From: an uncultured Flammeovirgaceae bacterium
Lineage (GTDB): Bacteria; Bacteroidota; Bacteroidia; Cytophagales; Cyclobacteriaceae
NCBI GenBank assembly: GCA_946480685.1
Contig: CAMLLI010000145.1
Span: 1 to 8,220 of the forward strand
Direction: 5' to 3'
DNA: 8,220 nt
Shown: in pieces, positions 1 to 5,698 of the stretch
How positions within the stretch are numbered: position 1 is the stretch's first letter
Layout: each line of letters opens with the position of its first letter
Notes under the pieces: model-generated
Told to the model about the DNA's origin: nothing
Seen by the model: only the letters and a program-made list of their open reading frames with translations
Database searches by the model: none
Translations under genes and position numbers: made by a program

Positions 1-547
1 TAACATAATATATACTCATATTCATACAGACCTTACCAGTACTAAACTTACTTCACTTACCGAAATGGACGTGCGGTTGAGTGCTGATAATACGGATGAG
101 CAATCCTATCTGCAGGCTGGTGCAGGTTTGATGCTGCGTGTAGATATACCTTACCTGCGAAACCTGAAGCAGATCGATAACTTCTATCCGACACAAGCTA
201 CGCTGGATATATACCCGATCCGTAAATCATACGATGATCAGACACCGCTGCCGTCATCACTGATTGTATATAAAGCCGATAAGAAAAATAATTTCTATGC
301 ACAATACGGTATCAATGCTACACTATTAACGGATACCGATCTCGGCCGCTATACACGCTATACCCTTGATGTAACATCGTTTGTGAAAGAACAAATGGAG
401 TTAGAAGAATTGAATGAAAATGGCTTGGTGTTCTCGATCGCTGAAAATTTTCCGGTTTCGGTCAATCGTATTTATGCCGGAAGCAACGGAGTGGATTATG
501 AGACACGCCTCAGAATATATTTTGTCACTGTAAATAACAAAAACTAA
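1..547 (+). CDS. DUF4270-like protein, C-terminal part (5' end outside the window)
   Basis: The reading frame is open from base 2 to the TAA at 545-547, so 181 C-terminal residues are visible and the start lies to the left. The Met at 65 is internal. The pattern resembles the C-terminal half of DUF4270: an IxIxxHTDLTS-like strand at the edge, a GLMLRVDIPYLRNLK segment, a strand with TLDIYPIRKS, then LPSSLIVYKADKKN, a YTLDVTSFVKEQM segment and a closing ETRLRIYF strand. From memory, DUF4270 proteins are Bacteroidota lipoproteins of about 400-500 residues with no known function, so roughly the last third or more is here. No lipobox can be checked because the N-terminus is missing. The Kelch lipoprotein gene starts 3 nt after the stop, a pairing I recall as recurrent in Bacteroidota, which suggests an operon. 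The family assignment rests on recognition of pattern; an unrelated beta-rich surface protein remains possible. Confidence 0.72.
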   Translation, partial: NIIYTHIHTDLTSTKLTSLTEMDVRLSADNTDEQSYLQAGAGLMLRVDIPYLRNLKQIDNFYPTQATLDIYPIRKSYDDQTPLPSSLIVYKADKKNNFYAQYGINATLLTDTDLGRYTRYTLDVTSFVKEQMELEELNENGLVFSIAENFPVSVNRIYAGSNGVDYETRLRIYFVTVNNKN

Positions 548-550
548 AGA

Positions 551-1585
551 ATGAAACAGATAAAAATAGCAACTGCGCTTCTTGCGCTGGTCGGGTTTGT
601 GATGTTTACTGCCTGCTCTTCGTCTGATGATGATGAAACCAACCAGGGTAACTGGACGAAAGTTACTCCTTTTAAAGGTGTAAAACGTTCAGGCGCGTTT
701 TCGTTTACCATTGGCACCAAAGTATTTGTAGGAACAGGCTATGATGGGGATGACTATTGGAACGATGTATACGGCTTTGATATCAACAACGGTTATTGGG
801 AATCTATAGCAGAGTTTCCGGGCACACCACGCGAGCGTGCTGTTGCATTTAGTGTAGGTGGTAAGGGATATGTAGGGCTGGGTTATAACCGCGATGAAGA
901 CACAGAAGAGTTACGCGATTTCTGGGTATATGATCCCGCTACCAACACCTGGGATTCGTTAGGTCTCTTCGGAGGATCCGCGCGCTATAGTGCTGTTGCG
1001 TTCTCTATCGGGTCATATGGATATGTAGGTACAGGTTATGATGGCGATAATACAAACAGTGACTTCTGGCAATACGATCCAGCGAGCAATACGTGGAAAG
1101 AAATCGTAAGTTATCCGGGTGATAAACTTGAATCTGCACTGGCTTTCGTAATCAACGGCAAAGCATATATAGGTGCGGGTTGGGACAATGGTTTACACAA
1201 CCTTGACTTTTGGGAATTTGTGCCGGGTACTGATGGCAGCAATCCTACCTGGACAAAACGTTCACCGGATGATGACGAATCTGACTATGATGAATTTAAA
1301 CTGGCCATGTATCGCCACGATGCTGTAGCCGTAACGGTTGGTAACAACGCCTATATAATTGGTGGTGTATCGTCAACAGGAGCTACTGATAAAACGGTAT
1401 ATGTATTCGATGCAACTACGTACGACTGGGATGATCGCACCTCCTTCGAAGGCTCTGCGAGAAGTCTCGCGGTAGGATATGTGTTGAGCGACCGCATCTT
1501 TGTAGGCACCGGTCAGAACGGTACAAGCCGTTACGATGACATCTGGGAGTTTAAGCCAAACGAAGAATATGATGAAACATACTAG
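551..1585 (+). CDS. Kelch-repeat beta-propeller lipoprotein
   Basis: This 344-residue protein opens with a lipoprotein signal peptide: MKQIK, a hydrophobic core, then lipobox FTAC with the lipidated Cys at residue 22. SSSDDDE follows directly, resembling the serine/acidic lipoprotein export signal that sends lipoproteins to the cell surface in Bacteroidota, so a surface location is inferred. Six Kelch-type blades are visible through glycine turns near residues 61, 109, 160, 208, 270 and 319. Each has a following aromatic strand such as DFWVYDP or DIWEFKP and a tryptophan (W83, W134, W182, W234, W293). W34 in the N-terminal strand could close the ring with the last blade, which lacks its own. 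Spacing is 48-51 residues except 62 in the fourth interval, where an acidic insertion (DDDESDYDE, 240-248) sits. The galactose oxidase catalytic domain is not present, so such a label would be misleading. It lies 3 nt after the DUF4270-like gene; substrate or partner is unknown. Confidence 0.88.
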   Translation: MKQIKIATALLALVGFVMFTACSSSDDDETNQGNWTKVTPFKGVKRSGAFSFTIGTKVFVGTGYDGDDYWNDVYGFDINNGYWESIAEFPGTPRERAVAFSVGGKGYVGLGYNRDEDTEELRDFWVYDPATNTWDSLGLFGGSARYSAVAFSIGSYGYVGTGYDGDNTNSDFWQYDPASNTWKEIVSYPGDKLESALAFVINGKAYIGAGWDNGLHNLDFWEFVPGTDGSNPTWTKRSPDDDESDYDEFKLAMYRHDAVAVTVGNNAYIIGGVSSTGATDKTVYVFDATTYDWDDRTSFEGSARSLAVGYVLSDRIFVGTGQNGTSRYDDIWEFKPNEEYDETY

Positions 1586-1598
1586 CCATTGATAGGAG

Positions 1599-1656
1599 CG
1601 TTCAGTCAGTCCAATGCGTGTAGGGATATTGATCGTGGGGGCTGGCTGGCTGAACG
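1599..1656 (+). terminator. Possible 3' hairpin after the Kelch gene
   Basis: Arms 1599-1611 and 1644-1656 can form 13 consecutive base pairs, two of them G-U (1606/1649 and 1610/1645), around a 32-nt loop. The stem begins 14 nt after the Kelch stop. The G-U pairs work only in RNA read from the + strand; the opposite strand would have A-C mismatches, so the structure suits the upstream transcript. There is no run of U after the stem, so it is not a standard intrinsic terminator and may instead protect the 3' end or act with Rho. Confidence 0.35.
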
Positions 1657-1711
1657 ACCTGTTAATGTATAGGTGTGGTGATTTTATACTTTATAGTAAT
1701 GGATGTACCCA

Positions 1712-1761
1712 TTGGCAAGCACAACAGCTTTCTGTATTTTGCAGAAAGCTTGCGTTGCCAA
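1712..1761 (+). promoter_or_regulatory. Imperfect dyad overlapping a promoter-like sequence upstream of the LytS-type kinase gene
   Basis: A 9-bp perfect inverted repeat (1726-1734 with 1742-1750, 7-nt loop) sits inside an outer 7-bp repeat (1712-1718 with 1755-1761). The same interval holds TTG at 1712-1714 and TATTTTG at 1735-1741, 20 nt apart, close to the Bacteroidota -33 TTG and -7 TAnnTTTG elements but one T short. It lies about 65-115 nt before the GTG start at 1828. It could be an operator over a promoter or an RNA hairpin in the leader. No U run follows, so it is not an intrinsic terminator. Confidence 0.33.
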
Positions 1762-1827
1762 ACCGAACGAGAGCAGAGAAATAAAAATGGAGTGAGCCGA
1801 ATCGTTAAGACAGGCTTAGTATAACAC

Positions 1828-2928
1828 GTGAAAAAAGGAGTTGTTAACAAAATACTGATCGTAGCACTACACGTGTTTGGCTGGGCATTGTTGTTTATGA
1901 TGCCCTTTCGTTTTTTATCACGCTCGGGATCTAAATTCATAAGACAACCGATGGGCCCACCCCCGCCAGGCGGTGGGCCTGCGGAGCAGATGATAAACTC
2001 GGTTCCGTTCGATCCGATGTGGTTTCGCATTGAGACATTTGTTACCAATGGCCTGCTGGCTATATTCTTTTACCTCAACATGTTTGTATTGGTTCCGCGT
2101 ATACTTTCCAAAAAAGGATGGTGGCCCTATATATTTATAGTTTTGCTGGCGTTTAGTATATATATCCTGGGTGGATACGTCATCAAAGTGTTTCTCATTC
2201 CGCACGATGCAATGGGGCGTCCGTTTGGACCACCGCTTTTTATAGGTATACCTAATTTTCTAATGGTGTTCGGACTGAGTCTTGCGCTGCGCATTATGCA
2301 GGATCGCTCTTCATTCGAAGCTGCTTTAAAAGAACAGGAAAATGAAAAACTTAAATCAGAGCTTTCGTTTCTTCGTTCGCAGGTAAGTCCGCATTTCATG
2401 TTTAACGTGTTAAATAGTCTTGCTTCGCTGGCACGAAAGAAATCCGATAAACTTGAATCGGCCATCATACAGCTTTCACAACTCATGCGATATTCGCTAT
2501 ACCACACGGAGAAAAAAGTTTCGCTCGAGCAGGAAGCCGATTATCTGAATAACTATATCGAATTGCAGAAGCTGAGGTTTGGTTCGTCTGTCAACATGCA
2601 CTTTCATGTAGATATAGAACGGAAAGACCTGATGATTGAACCCATGTTACTGGTGCCTTTTGTTGAAAATGCTTTTAAGCATGGAGTAGGATTGATTCAC
2701 GAGCCCGTTATTATTATATTACTGGAGGCCACAGCGTATCGCATCAGCTTTACGGTACGCAACCGGTTCAATCCCGCTGGTGACGAGATGAAAGATGAAA
2801 GCTCCGGTATAGGTTTGCAAAATGTACGCAGAAGACTGGATCTGCTGTATAAAGATTTATATACGCTGGATATATACCAGACAGAAGACAACTGGTTTAT
2901 TACCGAACTGAAAATTATTCCCGAATGA
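1828..2928 (+). CDS. LytS/YpdA-type membrane sensor histidine kinase
   Basis: This 366-residue protein is a sensor kinase of the His_kinase (PF06580) type that partners LytTR regulators. Four hydrophobic segments lie at about 8-30, 71-93, 100-124 and 136-157, followed by a charged helical linker (160-185). The phosphorylation box QVSPHFMFNVLNSL carries His189; the family more often reads QINPHFLFN. The N-box PFVENAFKHG holds Asn281 and a glycine loop SSGIGLQN holds Gly327 and Gly329, so the ATPase core looks intact. The start is GTG at 1828: an in-frame TAA at 1822-1824 excludes anything upstream, and the next ATGs (residues 24-25) would cut the first membrane helix. GGAG at 1837-1840 lies after the start and cannot serve it. 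Two Pro/Gly-rich loops, at 41-51 and 129-137, are predicted on the outer face. The regulator gene overlaps the stop, so the two form an operon. The signal sensed is unknown. Confidence 0.92.
   Translation: MKKGVVNKILIVALHVFGWALLFMMPFRFLSRSGSKFIRQPMGPPPPGGGPAEQMINSVPFDPMWFRIETFVTNGLLAIFFYLNMFVLVPRILSKKGWWPYIFIVLLAFSIYILGGYVIKVFLIPHDAMGRPFGPPLFIGIPNFLMVFGLSLALRIMQDRSSFEAALKEQENEKLKSELSFLRSQVSPHFMFNVLNSLASLARKKSDKLESAIIQLSQLMRYSLYHTEKKVSLEQEADYLNNYIELQKLRFGSSVNMHFHVDIERKDLMIEPMLLVPFVENAFKHGVGLIHEPVIIILLEATAYRISFTVRNRFNPAGDEMKDESSGIGLQNVRRRLDLLYKDLYTLDIYQTEDNWFITELKIIPE
1954..1979. repeat. GC-rich inverted repeat inside the kinase gene
   Basis: GGCCCACC at 1954-1961 is the exact reverse complement of GGTGGGCC at 1972-1979, with a 10-nt C/G-rich centre. 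It is much richer in GC than its surroundings and encodes the Met-Gly-Pro4-Gly3-Pro stretch of the first outer loop. It may simply follow from the amino acids coded (CCN and GGN codons), but could also fold in mRNA 126 nt after the start codon. Confidence 0.6.
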
Positions 2929-3638
2929 TGACGTGTGTTGCTGTTGATGATGAGCCCCTGGCGCTCGACCTGCTGGAAGATAACATCAAGAAGATACCTT
3001 TTTTGAAGTTGGTAAAGAAATGTTCCAATGCACTCGAAGCAAACAGCTTCATGCAGACGCAGAGTGTTGATCTTATTTTCCTGGATATACAGATGCCCGG
3101 CATTACCGGTATACAATTTCTGCAGGGCATGTCCAAAAATCCACCGCTGGTAATTTTTATCACCGCGTATGAAAAGTATGCGCTGGAAGGATATAACCTG
3201 GATGTAATCGACTACCTGTTGAAGCCCGTTTCATTCGAACGTTTCCTCAAAGCTGTTAATAAAGCGTACGATAAATTCAATGCACAGAAAGCTCCGGTGT
3301 CACAAGCGAGTGCAACATACCTGTTTGTAAATTCCGAGTATAACCTCGTGCGTATTGCATTCAGTGATATAGCCTATATAGAAGGTTTGAAAGATTATGT
3401 GAAGATTTTTTTGCTTTCATCTCAACGGCCCGTTATCACTCGCATGAGTATGAAGTCGCTTGAAGAAAAACTGCCGGCCGATCAGTTTGTGCGGGTACAC
3501 AAGTCCTTCATCGTATCGCTTAACAAGATCACATCCATTCGTAAAGGAAGAATAAGTCTGTTGAAAGCACAGATCCCTATCAGTGAACACTACAAAGATA
3601 ACCTCAACCGGTTCATCGATCCAAAAAACATGCCTTGA
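2925..3638 (+). CDS. LytTR-family response regulator
   Basis: This 237-residue regulator has a receiver domain (about 3-118) with the acidic pair Asp8/Asp9, phospho-acceptor Asp54 in LIFLDIQMPG, Thr80 in IFITAYE and Lys100 in YLLKPVSF. A LytTR DNA-binding domain follows (about 132-235), recognised by YIEGLKDYVKIFL and FVRVHKSFIVSLNKI. LytTR domains bind paired direct repeats and usually activate transcription. The first ATG overlaps the kinase stop by 4 nt (ATGA), and a second ATG lies immediately after at 2928; I use 2925, but the two differ by one residue and cannot be told apart here. Overlap with the LytS-type kinase gene indicates translational coupling and a cognate pair, with His189 of the kinase phosphorylating Asp54. 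All key residues are present. Targets are unknown; no membrane transporter or murein gene lies next to the pair to suggest one. Confidence 0.93.
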   Translation: MMTCVAVDDEPLALDLLEDNIKKIPFLKLVKKCSNALEANSFMQTQSVDLIFLDIQMPGITGIQFLQGMSKNPPLVIFITAYEKYALEGYNLDVIDYLLKPVSFERFLKAVNKAYDKFNAQKAPVSQASATYLFVNSEYNLVRIAFSDIAYIEGLKDYVKIFLLSSQRPVITRMSMKSLEEKLPADQFVRVHKSFIVSLNKITSIRKGRISLLKAQIPISEHYKDNLNRFIDPKNMP

Positions 3639-3948
3639 TCAAAATGTTGTCACGATTCCACATTGTGCATATGTGAATTAAAATTGTGAATAAGTTTTGA
3701 GTTCCGATTATCCCTTGAAATCTAAACTTCATTGAATATATAGTCCTTTCATAGCATTTTTTCCCCGCAGGGCTGAACCTTGCATCATTGTTTTCGTCCC
3801 TATATCTGCAGGTTTTAGTGTAACCTATAAATCACAACGGACTGGCTGGACGAAAAAAATGATGGGTCATATACTATTGCCCGATAAAATGAGTTAATTA
3901 ATTATAACTGTCAATAGAAGACTCTCTGGTCACAGGTAGGTTAGGTAG
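3639..3948. other. Non-coding stretch between the LytTR gene and the terminator
   Basis: About 310 nt after the LytTR stop contain no convincing reading frame on either strand. Three TGTG-containing repeats lie near the start (3664, 3672 and 3685); the last two share TGTGAAT 13 bp apart. An AT-rich palindrome-like stretch lies near 3895-3905. No exact TAnnTTTG promoter element was found; the nearest is TAAGTTTTG at 3691-3699, with a 3-nt instead of a 2-nt spacer. The stretch could be a long 3' untranslated region or hold a small RNA ending at the terminator that follows; nothing seen decides between these. Confidence 0.4.
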
Positions 3949-3988
3949 AAAAAAACCGGAGCACAGGTTGCTTCGGTTTTTTATTTTT
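3949..3988. terminator. Bidirectional intrinsic terminator
   Basis: A 14-bp stem is formed by 3950-3963 and 3969-3982 around a 5-nt loop (CAGGT). Seven A residues (3949-3955) flank or form the left side, and six T, an A and five T (3977-3988) the right, so each strand gives a hairpin with a U tract. The single imperfect position is G-U on the + strand and A-C on the - strand, favouring termination of + strand transcripts slightly. It lies between the converging LytTR gene (310 nt away) and the Asp-box gene (28 nt away), and probably ends both. Confidence 0.88.
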
Positions 3989-4016
3989 ATGCTACGCAGT
4001 AGTGACACTCTGTTGA

Positions 4017-4928
4017 TTAACATCCACCGCCCGCAGCGGTTAGTGTGCCATAGGGCGTCTCCAATAATTTTGCGAAAGGTATATCCGGTAACCCCGCTGA
4101 TCCGGTGAGCTGTTTGTAATAATATATATCCAGGGCGTTACGCCAGGGCGCAATGAGTATAGGAATACTTTTGGGCGATATGCGAAATGTATACTGGTCG
4201 AAGAAAGGATATGCGTCCAGCCAGGTTGTACCCAGGTCTGACGATACATACGATTTACCACCGTTCCGCGTAAAGACAATTTTGTCACCATCCGCTGTAA
4301 TAGATGATGCTGCACCCAGGTTCGTACCCGAAGCTGTCCATTGTACTCCGCCATTACGCGATTGATATATACCCGCATTCGTAGCTGCAAACAAAATGCC
4401 ATGCAAAGCTGTAAACGCATTAACCTGCAGGTTGTGAACGGAGGATTGCCACGATTGGCCGTTATCATACGAATAGTATACACCATCATTCGTGCCCGCC
4501 AGAATAACCATTTGGTCTGTATAGAAACTGCGTACCGTCATGCTACCAAGACCTTTGTTCGCAGGCTGCCAGGAATCTCCTCTATTGTAGGATATATATA
4601 TGCCGTGTTGATACGTACCCGCCAGCAGCATTTCGCCTTTCGACAGAAGCGCATCTACCTTTATATCTTTTGGTAAACCGGTGTTGGCCGGTGCCCAGCT
4701 TTTCAGTTTGTCTTCGGAGATGTATATACCTCGGGATTCGATACTCACAATAACTTTGTCATGATGCATCGTCCATGCGTTTATACGTGCTCCGGTTGGT
4801 AGTCCGGTTCCTGCCGGTTGCCAGTGTTGGCCACGATCACGCGTTACATAAATCGGGTAATTTTGATCTTGTGCGATTGCTTTTGCTGTTATAGCAAGCA
4901 GCAACAAAAGATAATAGTATATTTTCAT
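4017..4928 (-). CDS. Secreted Asp-box (BNR-type) beta-propeller protein
   Basis: This 303-residue protein has a short Sec signal peptide (MKIYYY, hydrophobic core, then AIA-Q, probable cleavage after residue 19), so it is exported; no lipobox is present. Six Asp-box motifs of the S-x-D-x-G-x-x-W type occur at residues 29-36, 71-78, 113-120, 153-160, 190-197 and 229-236. Intervals are 37-42 residues, as in a propeller with one motif per blade. The second (SEDKLKSW) lacks the glycine, and the third and fifth have Asn in place of Asp. Similar repeats occur in sialidases, VPS10/sortilin and Ycf48-like assembly factors; no sialidase Arg triad or FRIP motif is seen, so enzymatic activity is not supported. 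The C-terminus ends in Gly-Gly-Gly-Cys, an odd terminal cysteine. It starts 8 nt after the YceI-family gene and is likely its operon partner. Probable role is binding; the ligand is unknown. Confidence 0.8.
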   Translation of the reverse strand: MKIYYYLLLLLAITAKAIAQDQNYPIYVTRDRGQHWQPAGTGLPTGARINAWTMHHDKVIVSIESRGIYISEDKLKSWAPANTGLPKDIKVDALLSKGEMLLAGTYQHGIYISYNRGDSWQPANKGLGSMTVRSFYTDQMVILAGTNDGVYYSYDNGQSWQSSVHNLQVNAFTALHGILFAATNAGIYQSRNGGVQWTASGTNLGAASSITADGDKIVFTRNGGKSYVSSDLGTTWLDAYPFFDQYTFRISPKSIPILIAPWRNALDIYYYKQLTGSAGLPDIPFAKLLETPYGTLTAAGGGC

Positions 4929-4936
4929 GGTATATA

Positions 4937-5548
4937 TTATTTTGTGGCTTGTATCGAAAGTTCTATTCCGATGGCATCCGATATAGCACTGTCGCCAACA
5001 TCGCTGAAGATTTTGCCGGAGCTATACTGAATATTCCATTTTGTTCTATCGAATTTGAATCGGGCTTTTGCAGTAAGCGTTGATCCACTCTGCCTCACCT
5101 CCGCCGGAAATTTCAGTGTATTCTTCACGCCTTTTAAAGTAAGCGTACCTGTAATGTCCACATTGGGTTGATCGGCTTTGGCACCTCTGATAGGATCAAC
5201 TTTTGTGATTTCGAAAAGAGCAGCAGGGAATTTTTCAGTAGCGAAGAAATCATCACTTTTCAAATGATTCACCAGGTCATTGCCGCCATCATCCGCAGCC
5301 ATATCCAGATTCTTGATGCTGTTCATGTCGATTTCAAAACTCCCTCCCGTCAGCTGATCATTTGTCATTATCAGTTCACCTTTTTTCAGGTTGATGGTAC
5401 CGTTGTGTTCACCAAAACTAAAGAGGTAATAGCCAGCCCAGCGCATGGAGCTTTTTTGAACGTCAACCTTGTATTGCGTGCCGGAGTCACGAAACGTTAG
5501 CGCGCTGAGTGTTATAAGTACAGCCAGTGCCAGTATGCTTGTTTTCAT
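4937..5548 (-). CDS. YceI-family secreted protein
   Basis: This 203-residue protein has an N-terminal hydrophobic export segment (about 3-18) with no clear cleavage site and no lipobox. The remainder matches the YceI fold, a lipocalin-like barrel that binds polyisoprenoid or other amphiphilic ligands in the periplasm. Diagnostic segments are TQYKVDVQKSSMRWAGYY near the mature start, the HLKSDDFFATEKFP stretch (95-108), GTLTLKGVKNTLKFP (134-148) and KFDRTKWNIQYSSG (165-178). The length is normal for the family. The start at 5548 gives the signal sequence directly and follows a TAnnTTTG promoter match at 5580-5587. It is the first gene of a two-gene - strand operon with the Asp-box protein, and it diverges from the HisKA kinase gene. 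Its ligand is not known; Bacteroidota genomes often carry several YceI paralogues, and family members have been linked to stress responses, but neither fixes a role here. Confidence 0.93.
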   Translation of the reverse strand: MKTSILALAVLITLSALTFRDSGTQYKVDVQKSSMRWAGYYLFSFGEHNGTINLKKGELIMTNDQLTGGSFEIDMNSIKNLDMAADDGGNDLVNHLKSDDFFATEKFPAALFEITKVDPIRGAKADQPNVDITGTLTLKGVKNTLKFPAEVRQSGSTLTAKARFKFDRTKWNIQYSSGKIFSDVGDSAISDAIGIELSIQATK

Positions 5549-5579
5549 AAGCGATTTTGTTGATTAGAAAATGATGGAT

Positions 5580-5587
5580 CAAACGTA
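5580..5587 (-). promoter_or_regulatory. -7 promoter element of the YceI operon
   Basis: Read on the - strand, the sequence is TACGTTTG, an exact match to the Bacteroidota primary sigma -7 element TAnnTTTG. It lies 31 nt before the ATG at 5548, placing the transcription start roughly 25 nt upstream of translation. No clear TTG is seen at the expected -33 distance, so the promoter may need an activator. Confidence 0.5.
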
Positions 5588-5607
5588 CCGGCAATCATTT
5601 TTCTTTT

Positions 5608-5645
5608 TGTAAAGTGCTTGTAAAAAGATGTTAACGATATGTAAA
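5608..5645 (+). promoter_or_regulatory. Three helically phased TGTAAA direct repeats, candidate operator
   Basis: TGTAAA occurs at 5608-5613, 5619-5624 and 5640-5645, with start-to-start distances of 11 and 21 bp, that is about one and two helical turns. The first two extend to TTGTAAA. OmpR/PhoB-family regulators typically bind tandem direct repeats 10-11 bp apart. The sites lie upstream of the proposed kinase promoter (5673-5680) and about where the -33 region of the YceI promoter would be. That an OmpR-type regulator is encoded by the adjacent operon makes self-regulation plausible; this is inference. Confidence 0.38.
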
Positions 5646-5672
5646 TTTTACCTCTTCCATGAATTTAAAGAG

Positions 5673-5680
5673 TACATTTA
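5673..5680 (+). promoter_or_regulatory. Possible -7 promoter element of the kinase/regulator operon
   Basis: TACATTTA matches TAnnTTTG at all but the last base and lies 18 nt before the ATG at 5699, which would leave a leader of only about 10 nt. No TTG is present at the -33 distance. The weak core would fit an activated promoter, consistent with the phased repeats just upstream. Confidence 0.3.
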
Positions 5681-5698
5681 CTTTCCGATTTACGTGCC

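Noticed and set aside
551..1585. Annotating the Kelch protein as galactose oxidase
   Set aside because: It has only a propeller; the copper-binding Tyr/His residues and the extra domains of galactose oxidase are not evident.
1712..1761. Intrinsic terminator reading of the nested dyad
   Set aside because: Neither strand has a run of U after the stem; an operator or leader structure fits better.
1825..1876. Two CACGTG palindromes, at the kinase start and 45 bp downstream
   Set aside because: Six-base palindromes are expected by chance at this scale, and one includes the start codon; no bacterial regulator is implied.
1662..2048. A 128-codon open frame on the - strand over the start of the LytS-type kinase gene
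   Set aside because: It is antisense to a well-supported gene, crosses its promoter region, and its translation has no recognisable domain. The Pro/Gly stretch in it is only the complement of the sense-strand GC repeat.
2127..2507. A - strand open frame antisense to the kinase dimerisation region
   Set aside because: The sense frame encodes intact kinase motifs here, and the antisense translation is Ser/Arg-rich with no domain.
3895..3906. AT-rich TTAATTAATTA stretch as a replication or recombination site
   Set aside because: It is a single short low-complexity run with no DnaA boxes, iterons or flanking integrase.
4040..4489. A second - strand frame inside the Asp-box gene
   Set aside because: It is the same strand in another frame; the Asp-box motifs and signal peptide support the longer frame, and no frameshift is needed.
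4017..4928. Annotating the Asp-box protein as a sialidase
   Set aside because: Asp-boxes are structural. No FRIP motif or arginine triad is visible and the protein is short for a sialidase.
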